Shown here piece after piece: positions 23,001 through 31,465 of a DNA stretch of 44,656 nt. How positions within the stretch are numbered: the first letter of the stretch is position 1; every line of letters starts with the position of its first letter. The position numbers and the translations under genes are program-made. Source of the DNA: Gracilibacteraceae bacterium (GTDB taxonomy: Bacteria > Bacillota > Desulfitobacteriia > Desulfitobacteriales > Syntrophobotulaceae); assembly GCA_031266805.1 (NCBI GenBank), contig JAISAH010000108.1:1-44656 (forward strand), written 5' to 3'. Below the pieces are notes generated by a model that was not told the DNA's origin, searched no databases, and saw only the letters and a program-made list of their open reading frames with translations.

Positions 23001-25156
23001 TCTTTGTAGTAACTGGGATTCTCATTGGTTGCTGTAATTGCTACCAAGCCTTTGCCGCTGATGTAATCAGCCACGTAGTGGATGTTGTTGTAAATCTTTG
23101 TCAGATAAACTTTCAGCTTACTGACTTCTGCTGTATTAGCGGCAATGAGACCATTGATGAAATTAGCCGCTTTAACATAATTTTTGGCGATAACCTTGGC
23201 TGCCGCTGGAGTCAGCGTCCAGTCATCATCAGCGAATACATACCCCCACAACTCATCGCCGTCAGGTACAGCAGCGGACAAGGCGGACAAGGATGATGGC
23301 AATGCATCTTTGACAATTTGGAGCAAAGAGTCGTCAAGCAAATTTATGATGTATTCTTCGACCTCGGATCCGCTAACGTTGAGATAATCATTAAGGAATA
23401 TTTTGACAGCGGTCACTTTTGTTTGCAAGGGGGATGGGGTTTGGGATGGATCTTCGCCTAATAAATAGTCCGCACTCATTTTAAGATAATTTTTTAGCAA
23501 TTTGGCGACAGCGTCTACCTGTTTAGATGCTGGATCCGTGAATATTATGCCTCGTTCTTTTAATTCTTTAATGATTTTTTCAATGATAGGGTTAATAGTG
23601 TTTTCGTTAGCAGTCCATAATTTGGCAAATTCGGTGTATAATTTCTCCAAGTCGGTTGTCGGATCAGTAAGCGGAGTAATTGGGAAAAGGCTCATCATAG
23701 ACATTGTCTGCGGTTTGGGATCTTCATAATCTTCCAGTAGTTTCTTGACTAATGCCTTTGCCTTATCAATGATGGTCTTCTCATCCAAAAATCCCTTCAA
23801 CTCATTTATAATATCGGAAGGAACGCCTGCTTTTTCCAGCGCGTCCAGTTCTCCTGCCAGACCGCCGATTATAATGCCCGCTTGCTTCTCTAACTCAACA
23901 AGCGTTAATGTGTCATTCTGTAAATCCAATGCAAGATCATTGAGTTTCTTTACCGTTCTGGTGAAAGTATCACTCAGCACTTTTTTGAGAGTACCCTCAT
24001 CAATGTCCAGATATCCCAAGGCCTTGCCAATGTCCACATCTAAAACCGCGCCAGCATCATCCACTACCAATATGCCGGAAGCAGCTAATAGATCTTTCAA
24101 AGTGGCCTTTTGTAGATCAGGGTCAGGATCGTCGGAAAAAAGATTGGCGAGTCCTTCCAGTTCTGCCTGGAGGTCGGCCATGGTGTGCGCGTCCTGGAGA
24201 TAGGCTTTCGCCAAATCGACAAGTGCAGGCTCACCCGCCAGAACTTCTTCCGCCACGTATTCTACCAAGATATCCGCTATAGAAACGAAATTTTCTGTCT
24301 CATCTTTCGTTTTATCCCCAGTAAGAATGGCATTTACTATGGTGCTTTCATGGCCAGAATAGGTTATACTCTCAAGCGCATCAATAGCATCAAGAAAAGG
24401 TTTTAGAGTATCCAAATCTTCCGCTAACTGCGGCAAAACAGAAAGAATATCGCCATTAGACAGCGAAGCGCTGTATGTTGAAAAATCCACCAGTTTCAGA
24501 GCATCAAAAGCGGCATCCAAGTCGATATTGCCTTTGTTTTCAGAGTTAATGTGAGTCGAACCACTACTAAATGTCACCGCCCCTTTTTGAGTAGCTAAGA
24601 CATTAAATAGGTAATTTAATTCTACAATATAGTTAACATTGCTAATGCTATTTGTTTGGCCTAAGAGTACGATTAAACGTTCAGATAATTTTTGATCTGC
24701 AGTGCCTGCATTAGCGTTATCCACAACAGCCCGCAGGATATGTTCCAATGCTGAACGCAGTTCAGCGGGAACACTATCGCCTTCAATGAACTTTTCCACA
24801 TAGTCTTTAAATATATCATTGAATTGTTTTTTAGAAGCATCATTTAGTTTGAGGATTTTCCCAGCATATGCTGAAGCGATTATTCCAAACGATGACATGA
24901 TGCCAGATCCGTTATCAGGATCAGGGTCACGTTGGTCATAACTTGTAAATAGCCAAGTAGCAAAATCATTATAGCTAAAATCATATGCGTGACGAGTTAA
25001 ATAGCTGTTCAATCGTTCAGGGTAAATACTGATAAAATTATCAACATCACCCTCGCCATAAGCACTTGCCGTCCCCGGCGGCAGTACCCCGAATATCAGC
25101 ATCGTGACCAGCAGCAACGCAATCGTTTTCGACAGTATGGTTTTCCATCCGCGCAT
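20051..25156 (-). CDS. 1701-aa surface protein with Ig-like repeats and three cell-wall-binding (CWB2) repeats
   Basis: A signal peptide (residues ~1-32, ending TASA) precedes ~800 residues of mostly helical sequence that I do not recognise. Residues ~935-1200 hold three He_PIG-type Ig-like repeats of ~88 residues (pattern ITTTSLLGG.VG..Y); these are also near-identical in DNA (about 21556-22355). A beta domain (~1205-1330) and a Gly-rich linker (~1415-1425) follow. The last ~265 residues contain three CWB2 repeats (first begins YIYGADRTETAISIS), which anchor proteins to wall polymers in Clostridia. The start at 25156 follows GGAGGG; the open frame extends to 25234 but the extra part overlaps a dispersed repeat. 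No protease or glycosidase motif is seen. Confidence 0.9.
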   Translation of the reverse strand: MRGWKTILSKTIALLLVTMLIFGVLPPGTASAYGEGDVDNFISIYPERLNSYLTRHAYDFSYNDFATWLFTSYDQRDPDPDNGSGIMSSFGIIASAYAGKILKLNDASKKQFNDIFKDYVEKFIEGDSVPAELRSALEHILRAVVDNANAGTADQKLSERLIVLLGQTNSISNVNYIVELNYLFNVLATQKGAVTFSSGSTHINSENKGNIDLDAAFDALKLVDFSTYSASLSNGDILSVLPQLAEDLDTLKPFLDAIDALESITYSGHESTIVNAILTGDKTKDETENFVSIADILVEYVAEEVLAGEPALVDLAKAYLQDAHTMADLQAELEGLANLFSDDPDPDLQKATLKDLLAASGILVVDDAGAVLDVDIGKALGYLDIDEGTLKKVLSDTFTRTVKKLNDLALDLQNDTLTLVELEKQAGIIIGGLAGELDALEKAGVPSDIINELKGFLDEKTIIDKAKALVKKLLEDYEDPKPQTMSMMSLFPITPLTDPTTDLEKLYTEFAKLWTANENTINPIIEKIIKELKERGIIFTDPASKQVDAVAKLLKNYLKMSADYLLGEDPSQTPSPLQTKVTAVKIFLNDYLNVSGSEVEEYIINLLDDSLLQIVKDALPSSLSALSAAVPDGDELWGYVFADDDWTLTPAAAKVIAKNYVKAANFINGLIAANTAEVSKLKVYLTKIYNNIHYVADYISGKGLVAITATNENPSYYKEPLYSLATNYDDLVYDDKYKAFIENMGISFRYALDNDNDFEIQGNILYAKAPDATGPVTVTAEAQFKYNSQSYTFSLAQKELLVAIPTSGIEAKGLGDLVAGKWSEARVESTSTEEVPNVTAVIELSDFDGLAVSDLDLEYDPGDGSGYQSLTITDNSDGTGTINFPAFDLAKGTGYVALKVKGEKAGTFKYSIKVKASDNTVIAETEGMATVTAVPNITTTSLLGGTVGAAYKQTLEADGSAPITWSIEPSSGSLPNGLLLNTTTGEIYGTPTTAGMATFTVKAENSAGNNTKQLSIVIDPAPTAPSIITTTLLGGKVGESYSATLTADGDAPITWSVEIGSLPGGLLLNTTTGVIYGTPMTAETATFTVKAENSAGDDSKELSIVIDPALPALTAPTITTTSLLDGKVGESYSKTLAANGDAPITWSVEIGSLPGGLSLNSATGEISGTPTTAETATFTVKAANNAGDATKSLTITITPETSTPPDPPVSGSYSVTPDTTFTAVYYGYDPIDPKPVTISNTGAVDWKNVSLSLEGTDPDAFEILDPIGSFDVDANDTVSVSISPVPGLSAGTYNAVLTVSGSGATRSVALHFTVDPRPVTVTAPVILTPSIGGTPVTNITMGEFTLTVEWEPSHAAFAAYTPYAAKISLPNPNYALIGITNIPGATGGLGYDAVNQTVTAKFPAIFPAPSSDSGGGGGGSIIVTEEEVPLAALPTSAISYIYGADRTETAISISKAGWTSAEAVILAPGDNDHIIDALSVSSLAGQDDIPILLVLNNSIRENVFTEIARLGAGKAYVVGSLGQGVADQLQARFPAMEIIVLQGANRVETAKLINARITAPQGTFVVGYGAVADAVSAASFAAANGYVIQIAAPDAAFGGDSSLGGYVLGGPSLVQDVSGLTRIYGEDRYATNQSMRDSLTFMYDIVYFANGVTLVDALTGSALAAKTRSVVLLTPRNDPVGLNLGPVTPETKVYGFGGPAV
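21556..22355 (-). repeat. Three tandem ~265-bp repeats inside the CWB2 gene
   Basis: The three Ig-like units are highly similar at the DNA level. Such in-frame repeats can expand or contract by recombination and change the length of the surface protein. Confidence 0.8.
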
Positions 25157-25205
25157 AATTAATCCCTCCATAAAATTAATAAGTAACCTTCCCAAGATGG
25201 ATTCA

Positions 25206-25233
25206 TGGATTCCGGCATAAAGCCGGAATGACA
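25206..25233. repeat. Dispersed palindromic repeat, locus 6
   Basis: This is a full copy, TGGATTCCGG...CCGGAATGACA, with a CATAAAG loop, in the leader of the CWB2 gene. Confidence 0.85.
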
Positions 25234-25302
25234 CTTCATGATAGATAACCGTCTATGTCAACCGTTTCCGGTAGTAGTGAGAGGGAGTCCCTTTGACGCG
25301 TT

Positions 25303-25475
25303 ATGTAACAGTTTACCTAAACTGTTACATTCCTGCGGAAACCCTTGACACATCAGGCGTTCAAGAAACCGCCGGGGGCTCCGGCGGCGGATTTTTCAGT
25401 AAAAAGGAGGGGGCGAAAAGGCGGATAAAATCAAGGTCTTCGCGATTATGTAACAGTTTAGGTAAAATGACACAT
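25303..25475 (-). promoter_or_regulatory. Leader module copy 2 (two TGTAACA palindromes around a conserved core)
   Basis: A perfect 13-bp inverted repeat (25303-25315/25318-25330, arms ATGTAACAGTTTA) and a degenerate one (25448-25475) flank a core that matches copy 1 at 1709-1878. On the minus strand it shares GAAGACCTTGATTTT, CCTCCTT, a CCGCCGG/CCGGCGG hairpin, CGCCTGAT and CAAGGGTTTCCG. It lies between the probable promoter and the CWB2 gene. Confidence 0.72.
25362..25387 (-). terminator. Terminator-like hairpin inside leader module copy 2
   Basis: On the minus strand a 7-bp GC stem (25381-25387 with 25369-25375) is followed by TTTCTTG. The T run is weaker than in copy 1. Confidence 0.5.
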
Positions 25476-25487
25476 CAGCCTGAAATT

Positions 25488-25528
25488 ATTATATCACCTC
25501 CCGGTCACACGGCGGTCACAAAACGCAA
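25488..25528 (-). promoter_or_regulatory. Putative promoter block of the CWB2 gene
   Basis: On the minus strand TTGCGT (25528-25523) and TATAAT (25493-25488) are separated by 29 bp with two 11-bp units (TGTGACCGCCG, TGTGACCGGGA). It has the same layout and spacing as the block at 1896-1936. Confidence 0.58.
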
Positions 25529-25598
25529 TATTTTGGTTCGTGGGAAAATTTTTTATTGTGATTATTTTCACTATGTACATGCTCGAATTGTAATTTTT

Positions 25599-25668
25599 TG
25601 GATTCCGGCATAAAGCCGGAATGACGCGAGGGATCGAATCCAGATTCTGGGACAAGCCCGGAATGCAA
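25599..25668. repeat. Dispersed palindromic repeat, locus 7 (two copies)
   Basis: A full copy (25599-25626) is followed by a second, partly degenerate copy (25641-25668, ATTCTGGGACAAGCCCGGAATG). Confidence 0.8.
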
Positions 25669-25699
25669 CAAGGGGCGGAGTGCAACCGCAACCCCGTCC

Positions 25700-25742
25700 C
25701 TGCGCGTGCATTAGAGTGGAGAGTGTGGAGGAGAGTGGAGAG
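25700..25742. repeat. Short purine-rich direct repeats
   Basis: GAGTGGAGAGT occurs twice with GTGGAG between, just after the stop of the permease gene. It is a low-complexity stretch with no T-run terminator. Confidence 0.5.
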
Positions 25743-27137
25743 TTATTCGGCGCGGATCGCGTCTAGGGCGCTTAGTTTCATCGCCCGCCTCGCCGGCAAA
25801 TACCCGGATATGAGGCCCACTAGCGAGCTCATTCCCAGCGCGGCCAGCACCAGCCAAGGCGGAATGATGGATATTTTATCCACAGCGCCGCCCATGCTCT
25901 CGCTGGACGCCGCCAAGGTATTGATGATCCGCGACAGCAAATAACTTAGCCCTACGCCGAGCAAGCCCCCCATCAGGCCGATGATGGCCGATTCTAGTAA
26001 AAAAAGTGTGCGTATATCATATATAGCCGCGCCGATAACCTTCATCACCCCTATTTCGCGCGTGCGCTCGTAAATAGACATGATCATCGTGTTCGTGATG
26101 CCGATGGCCGCCACGAGCAGCGATACGGCGCCGATGCCGCCCAAAACGAGCTGGACCGTGTTGAAGGTGCCCTCGACCGAGTTCAGGTATTCGGCGTCGC
26201 TGTAAGGCTGATAGCCCATATTTTGAATGACGTCCTGCACGGCGAGCACGTTTTCCACATCGTCGACCTTGACGCGGATCAGGTCGTATTTTTCCTCCGT
26301 ATTCCGCCCGCTCCGCTGCTGGGTCCCCGACTGAACGCCTTGGATCTTGTCGTTGTCCTTGATGATCTTATTCAGCGCGGTGATATCCATATAAACGTTC
26401 CAGGTGTAATTCCAGTTGTCGTCGTCGAGGATGCCGACGGCCGCCGCCTTGTAGAGCTTGGGTTTGGCGCCGCTCGCCCCCTGACCCGCGTCGCTGTACT
26501 GACGACGGTTGCCGTAGGAATGGTCAAAAGTTAAGGATATTTTTCCTTCCTCCAGCACGTCGACGGGCGGGGGCTGCGAATCGTCAAAATTCGCCCAGTC
26601 CTGCCGCCGGGGGTCATAAAAATTGTACAGGGCGTAATGGCCGAAAACCATCCCGTCTTCCCCGGGCGCGAGCAGCCGGCCGGCCTCCAGGTTGAATCCA
26701 AAATTTTCCATCTGGGCGGCGTCCACGCCGATCACGCTGACGTCGCCCACCAATTTACCGCAGACGAGCCGGATATAAGCGTTTTTTTCCGGCGAAACGG
26801 CGACGACGTGGTCGAGCGCGGCAAAATTCTTTATGGCCTCGGCGTTCAGCGTCGGCCTTTCATTGCGCGAGGAGGAGGAACCGCTGACGAACGCCACCGC
26901 TCTGCCGCCGCCCATACTGACCTCGCTGTATTCATAGCTCTCGTTCACCTGGATCATGGTCAGGCTGCCCGCCCCGCCCAGCTGGCTGCGCAGCGCCTCC
27001 TTCATGCCAAAACCGAGGGAGAGCATGGTGATGATGGAGGCGGCGCCGATGATCACGCCGAGGACCGTGAGAAAAGTGCGCAGTTTGCGGCGCAGAAGAT
27101 TGCCGAATCCCAGGATAAAAATGTCAATCAATCTCAT
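25743..27137 (-). CDS. MacB/FtsX-type ABC permease
   Basis: The 464-aa protein has an N-terminal helix (GNLLRRKLRTFLTVLGVIIG), an extracytoplasmic domain (~45-330) and three C-terminal helices with the loop YERTREIGVMKVIGAAIYDI. This is the MacB permease fold, used for mechanotransmission or export of proteins and peptides. I place the start at 27137, inside the end of the upstream gene (14-bp overlap) and behind CGGAGACGACG; the open frame extends to 27164. The cognate ATPase is not next to it in this window. Confidence 0.9.
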   Translation of the reverse strand: MRLIDIFILGFGNLLRRKLRTFLTVLGVIIGAASIITMLSLGFGMKEALRSQLGGAGSLTMIQVNESYEYSEVSMGGGRAVAFVSGSSSSRNERPTLNAEAIKNFAALDHVVAVSPEKNAYIRLVCGKLVGDVSVIGVDAAQMENFGFNLEAGRLLAPGEDGMVFGHYALYNFYDPRRQDWANFDDSQPPPVDVLEEGKISLTFDHSYGNRRQYSDAGQGASGAKPKLYKAAAVGILDDDNWNYTWNVYMDITALNKIIKDNDKIQGVQSGTQQRSGRNTEEKYDLIRVKVDDVENVLAVQDVIQNMGYQPYSDAEYLNSVEGTFNTVQLVLGGIGAVSLLVAAIGITNTMIMSIYERTREIGVMKVIGAAIYDIRTLFLLESAIIGLMGGLLGVGLSYLLSRIINTLAASSESMGGAVDKISIIPPWLVLAALGMSSLVGLISGYLPARRAMKLSALDAIRAE

Positions 27138-29232
27138 CGTCGTCTCCGTTTTTCCGCCGGCCAAGCCACTTCCGCACAGGGCCCCTTTTGCGCAGCAGGA
27201 AGAAAAGAACGATCACACCGGCGGCCGCGCCCCACACGACCGGGTTTTTCCACCAAGGCACGGAAGGCGGCGGCATGGCCGGCATGTCGGTATCCGGCGT
27301 GAATTCCGGCATCTCCTGCACATTGAGCGAGAAAGGATAGCGTTCCTCCACATGGTCCCCGGACGGGTCGTCATAGGAAACGACAAAATCGCCCTCCAGC
27401 AGGCCGGGTTCGGACGGTATGATGTTGCCCTCGTAATAGTCGGTGGCGCCCGTGTTAAAATTGCCGACATAGTAGCGGGCGTTATCCGTCTGAAAATCGC
27501 CTTCCATGTTCAACATCAGATTGCTGACATTGGCGCGCCCCGTGTTGTAAAAATTCGTGGAAACACTGACCATGTCGCCGGCGTAAGCCTCAGTCGGCAG
27601 TATCAGCTCGCTCACTTCTATTTTGACGACCTGGCTGACCGGTATCCCGATCAGTTCCTCCGAGGCGTACTCTTTTCCCGTCTCGTCCTCGTACTCTATA
27701 TTGGCCGTCAGCGTGTAAGTGCGGGGGCTGGCGTCCGGGATCGTGTAAAACTGCAGCGTTTTGGCCGAAGTGCCCCTGGGCGCGATAGAGTCGATGAAAA
27801 ACGTGTTGCTGGAACTCACAGGCGAGAAAACGCTGCCCTTGGCCGCGGCGCTGTTGGTGCTGTCGCTGTCGCCCTGCGGCACCGTGAGAAATATTTTGAT
27901 ATTGCGCACGGAACTCGCAGCGCTGGTGTTCAAAAAAGTCATGTTCAAAGTGAAATTTTCGCCGGCGCGGGCGATGACCGGGTCGCAGCTGTAGCGGTCG
28001 AGGATGATCTTCGGCACGGTTTTGCCGCCCTGGCTCGAATCCACCGGCACGAATATCTGCTGCGTTTCCTCAAAATCCTTGCCGTCCCCGTCTGAGTAAG
28101 TGAGTTTTACCGTGAGCGGATAGCTCCCGCGCGTGAGTTCCTGGGCCGGCCGCAGGACAAAACTGACGGGCAGGGAAGCGCCGCCGGCCAGATCGCCCAG
28201 TTTGCGCACATTCGTGTCGGCGGTGAGCGTCAGCGTTTCGGCGGTGAGATCGGTCAGCGCCAGCGTCAGGTTTTTCGCCTCGAACGCGCCCGTGTTTTTC
28301 ACGCTGAGCGCGGCGGTTATATTCCCTTCCGCCGGCGTGAAGGCCATGTCGGCCAGGATGAGGTTGCTGGCCGCGCCGCCTGTGACGTTGATATACACCC
28401 TGTCGGTGATCGCCGTGTCACGGCCGTAGATAGTCCCTTCCGGATCCATGTAGCTAAAGGAGAAAGTCATCGTGTAGACTTTGGTGGCCGCCGCCGGGTC
28501 GATGAGAAAACTGAACGAGATATTGCGCGAGCGGTCGTACTCAATATCTCCCAGATCCTGGATCATGTTGACCCCGTCCGGGGAAAAGACGCTGCCCTCC
28601 TCAAAAACCGGCATTATCTGCACGTTTTTCGCGTTCTCCCAGCCGAGGTTTTCCACCGTGAGCGAGAGGTAGACGCGCTCGCCTGCGTTACCGCTGGGGG
28701 TGGCCCGCGGTTTGAGGCGGAGATACGGGGTGTTGCCGCTGCCGGGGGTGGGTTCCGGGTCGTCGGATGATGATGAGGAGGTAGCGGTGTTTATGTGGAT
28801 AGTGCCTCCGGCAATGGTAAGTTCCGTGCCGTCCGCCCTGATTTTAGCCTTGATCGGTATCTCGTTACGCGTGCCGCCGTCATAAGTGAGCGGAATTTTC
28901 ACATCGCCGGAGATATTACCATCGAACCAGTTCAACTGCGGCAGTTTGGCGTCCTCGCTGCCGTCGGTCAGATAAAAACTGCAAGCTGTTTCATCAATAT
29001 AAAAACGGATATCAGTAGCAGCATCTATCTCAGCTTTATGGACGCCTTCCTGCAACTGGCTTAATGTCAGATGCAGCACGAATGATGTTCCGGGGGTAAT
29101 CCGCGTTTGTCCGCTTAGATTGTAGTTTGTGACGGAAAAATCCTCCCCCGCCGCAAGCACTGGCGGGCAGAGCAAGAGTTGCAGGGCGAGGGCGAGTATG
29201 GCGCAAATAGATATAAGCCGTTTTTTTCTCAT
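27124..29232 (-). CDS. COG1361-like exported protein with a C-terminal membrane anchor
   Basis: The 702-aa protein has a signal peptide (~1-27) and four or more CARDB/COG1361-like beta domains with the recurring pattern LTVENLGWENAKNV / LSVKNTGAFEAKNLTL. A Pro-rich stretch, one membrane helix (WGAAAGVIVLFFLL) and a basic tail (RKRGPVRKWLGRRKNG) follow. Such proteins are often encoded directly before MacB-type permeases, as here, and may act as the extracytoplasmic partner of the transporter. No enzyme motif is visible. The nearest purine-rich site (GGAGAAAGAG) is ~15 bases before the ATG. Confidence 0.85.
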   Translation of the reverse strand: MRKKRLISICAILALALQLLLCPPVLAAGEDFSVTNYNLSGQTRITPGTSFVLHLTLSQLQEGVHKAEIDAATDIRFYIDETACSFYLTDGSEDAKLPQLNWFDGNISGDVKIPLTYDGGTRNEIPIKAKIRADGTELTIAGGTIHINTATSSSSSDDPEPTPGSGNTPYLRLKPRATPSGNAGERVYLSLTVENLGWENAKNVQIMPVFEEGSVFSPDGVNMIQDLGDIEYDRSRNISFSFLIDPAAATKVYTMTFSFSYMDPEGTIYGRDTAITDRVYINVTGGAASNLILADMAFTPAEGNITAALSVKNTGAFEAKNLTLALTDLTAETLTLTADTNVRKLGDLAGGASLPVSFVLRPAQELTRGSYPLTVKLTYSDGDGKDFEETQQIFVPVDSSQGGKTVPKIILDRYSCDPVIARAGENFTLNMTFLNTSAASSVRNIKIFLTVPQGDSDSTNSAAAKGSVFSPVSSSNTFFIDSIAPRGTSAKTLQFYTIPDASPRTYTLTANIEYEDETGKEYASEELIGIPVSQVVKIEVSELILPTEAYAGDMVSVSTNFYNTGRANVSNLMLNMEGDFQTDNARYYVGNFNTGATDYYEGNIIPSEPGLLEGDFVVSYDDPSGDHVEERYPFSLNVQEMPEFTPDTDMPAMPPPSVPWWKNPVVWGAAAGVIVLFFLLRKRGPVRKWLGRRKNGDDDEID

Positions 29233-29299
29233 AAGCGGTTTTGTTCACTCTTTCTCCGGAATCAAAATTTTCCGGCGCATAAAAAAATGTTCTTTTTTC

Positions 29300-29329
29300 A
29301 TTATACTATATACCCTTCTGAAATGTCAC
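29300..29329 (-). promoter_or_regulatory. Promoter of the COG1361-permease unit
   Basis: On the minus strand GTGACA (29329-29324), an 18-bp spacer and TATAAT (29305-29300). It lies ~70 bp upstream of the gene. Confidence 0.72.
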
Positions 29330-29361
29330 GTTTTTTCGCCATGTTTTCTAAAGCCCGCCGT

Positions 29362-29430
29362 TCCGGTTCCCGGCTTGTCGCGGAATCCGGGATCAATCCT
29401 CCCGTCATTCCGGCTTCATGCCGGAATCCA
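29362..29430. repeat. Dispersed palindromic repeat, locus 8
   Basis: A degenerate copy (about 29362-29388) and a full copy (29403-29430, CGTCATTCCGG...CCGGAATCCA) are present. A TGCCG/CGGCA hairpin lies at 29461-29476. Confidence 0.8.
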
Positions 29431-29483
29431 TGTTCCCGCCTTCCATTTCAGGTGCGAGACTGCCGTTTTAGCGGCATAGTGTT

Positions 29484-29512
29484 TGGATTCCGGGACAAGC
29501 CCGGAATGACGG
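29484..29512. repeat. Dispersed palindromic repeat, locus 9
   Basis: This full copy has the same sequence as locus 3, TGGATTCCGGG...CCCGGAATGACGG. Confidence 0.85.
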
Positions 29513-29542
29513 GGTTTGAAGTGTATATGGTCTGAACGGCGC

Positions 29543-29571
29543 TTGGCAAGGTGATCCTTTCATGGTATGAT
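29543..29571 (+). promoter_or_regulatory. Promoter of the HD-domain gene
   Basis: TTGGCA (29543-29548), a 17-bp spacer and TATGAT (29566-29571), ~79 bp before the gene. Confidence 0.72.
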
Positions 29572-29649
29572 GAAACAGCGCCAAAAGCGCGAACGCGGCG
29601 GAGCGAACGTATCGGATCTGTTGAATAAACGCGGAAAGAAGAGGGAAAA

Positions 29650-30240
29650 ATGAGTTATTTGCCTGACAGGAAAGAAGCCTGGTCGGTACTCACGCGGTAT
29701 AACAAAAACGATTTCCATCTGCGGCACGCCTTAACGGAGGAAAGCGTGATGCGCTGGTTCGCCGTAGATGCGGGGTATGAGGCGGAGGCGGACTTTTGGG
29801 CCTTGGCCGGTCTTTTGCATGATCTGGATTTTGAATGTTGGCCGCAGGAGCATTGCCGGAAAACAGAGACCCTCATGCGGGAACTCGACTGGGACGAACG
29901 CCTGATCCACGCCGCCGTTTCGCATGGATACGGGCTGGTGACGGACGTCCGGCCGGAACACGAGATGGAAAAGATCCTGTTCGCCACGGACGAGCTGACG
30001 GGACTAATCGGCGCGGTGGCCATCGTGCGGCCTTCCCGCAGCGTCGCGGATCTGGAACTCAAATCGGTGAAGAAAAAATGGAAGACCGAGAGTTTCGCGG
30101 CCGGCTGTTCGCGAAGCGTGATAGAACAAGGCGCCGCCATGCTGGGCTGGGAACTCGACGCGCTGATCAGCCGCACTATTCAGGCCATGCGCGCCTGTGA
30201 AGCGGAGATAAACGCGTTTTTTACCGCTGGGAAGCACTGA
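29650..30240 (+). CDS. HD-domain hydrolase
   Basis: The 196-aa protein contains an HD metal-binding core: His26, then LLHDLDFE (His57, Asp58), and later HAAVSHGYG and ATDELTG. It resembles predicted HD-superfamily hydrolases (COG2316-like), which probably act on nucleotides or other phosphoesters; the substrate is unknown. AAGAAGAGGGAAAA precedes the ATG. It is convergent with the transglutaminase-like gene, with a 6-bp gap. Confidence 0.88.
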   Translation: MSYLPDRKEAWSVLTRYNKNDFHLRHALTEESVMRWFAVDAGYEAEADFWALAGLLHDLDFECWPQEHCRKTETLMRELDWDERLIHAAVSHGYGLVTDVRPEHEMEKILFATDELTGLIGAVAIVRPSRSVADLELKSVKKKWKTESFAAGCSRSVIEQGAAMLGWELDALISRTIQAMRACEAEINAFFTAGKH

Positions 30241-30246
30241 TTGATT

Positions 30247-31437
30247 TTACCGTTCCAGCACCGTGATGATGCGCAAATCATCAGATAAAAAATAGGATAT
30301 GCGGGGATTCGAACTGACGGTGAATATGTTTTGGCTGTCGAACAGGTCGCGCTTCGCTTCGGAGTACGCCTCCGCCGACGAAAATCTGACGGCTGACAGG
30401 CCGGAAGCGTCAAGGTCTTCCCTCATGGCGCGGGAAAGAGCGGCTCTGTCGTATTTGTCAAACAGCCGGCCCATGACGTTGAAATAGTTGAGGCGCGTGG
30501 CCGCGCAGTCCGGCAGCGCGTATTTTACGTCCGGCTGGTGCGTGGCGGCCATATCCGCGGATGTGACGAGAAAATAATCATATGAGGCGTAGGTGTTTTT
30601 GGACAGGTCGGGATCGCCCCAGGTGGCGTCCAAATAATAGTAATCGCCTTCCGCCAGCACCAGGTTCCAGGCATGAGGACCTAGACCGGCGGCTTCGCCC
30701 GGAATGACGGCCGAGGCGATGCCGAGCCGCCGCAAAAGATATTGTGTCGCTTTGGTATACCCCATACAGACGGAACGGCCGTTGAGAAACACGCTGACGA
30801 TGTCCTGGCTGTATTCGGCGGTTATGTCATACTTGGTATGACTGATGATATAGTCATAAACATAAAGGATCTTGCTGAAATCGTCAGCCCCGCTGCCTAA
30901 TCCGCTCAGGCAGGCGCTCACCCATTCGTCGATTTTTTCCTGCGCTGCGTCGCGTTCCGCCGCGGTCATCGTAAAATTGAAGGTAACGCGCAAATAGGCG
31001 TCTTGAGAAAAAGGTGAGACGCCTGTGTAAATATAGCTGTCCGCCCAGAAAATTTCCGGGTAGTCGCAGATAACGGCGTAATAAATATCAATGACGTCAA
31101 ACGTGCCGAGTCCCCGCGCTTCGTCCCGGGAGAGCACGGCGCTTGGCTCCATCTTCTGCAGGGCCTCGCGCAAACGGTCATACACCGTTTTTTCGCCCGG
31201 GGTCAGCTGCTCATAGATATAGCGGATCGGTCCCTCCGGGGACGGCGCCGCCGATTGGGCGGGAAGCGGTTCCGGCGCGGGCGGCTGGCTTGCCGCCGGT
31301 TGGACGGCGGCGACGGCCGGGGGCGAAAAAGCGGCCGGGGAGCGCGGCGGCTGCGGCAAAAAGAAGAACATGCCAAAGACAAGGGCGAGTAACGCGCACG
31401 GCAGAAAAATGATCAGCGCTGTTTTTATGTTTCGCAT
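30247..31437 (-). CDS. Membrane-anchored transglutaminase-like protein
   Basis: The 396-aa protein has an N-terminal membrane helix (~8-27), a Pro/Ala-rich linker (~28-70) and a transglutaminase-like domain with the triad Cys224 (GRSVCMGY), His255 (GPHAWNL) and Asp270 (YYLDATWGDP). The family includes proteases and crosslinking enzymes at the cell surface; the substrate is unknown. It lies 28 bp after the DegV gene on the same strand and is probably co-transcribed with it. Confidence 0.88.
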   Translation of the reverse strand: MRNIKTALIIFLPCALLALVFGMFFFLPQPPRSPAAFSPPAVAAVQPAASQPPAPEPLPAQSAAPSPEGPIRYIYEQLTPGEKTVYDRLREALQKMEPSAVLSRDEARGLGTFDVIDIYYAVICDYPEIFWADSYIYTGVSPFSQDAYLRVTFNFTMTAAERDAAQEKIDEWVSACLSGLGSGADDFSKILYVYDYIISHTKYDITAEYSQDIVSVFLNGRSVCMGYTKATQYLLRRLGIASAVIPGEAAGLGPHAWNLVLAEGDYYYLDATWGDPDLSKNTYASYDYFLVTSADMAATHQPDVKYALPDCAATRLNYFNVMGRLFDKYDRAALSRAMREDLDASGLSAVRFSSAEAYSEAKRDLFDSQNIFTVSSNPRISYFLSDDLRIITVLER

Positions 31438-31465
31438 TGTCTAAGACTCTCCCCGAAGCGCGTCG

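Noticed and set aside
30690-30715. Extra copy of the dispersed repeat
   Set aside because: CCCGGAATGACGG occurs inside the transglutaminase-like coding region without the pairing arm, so it is probably chance.
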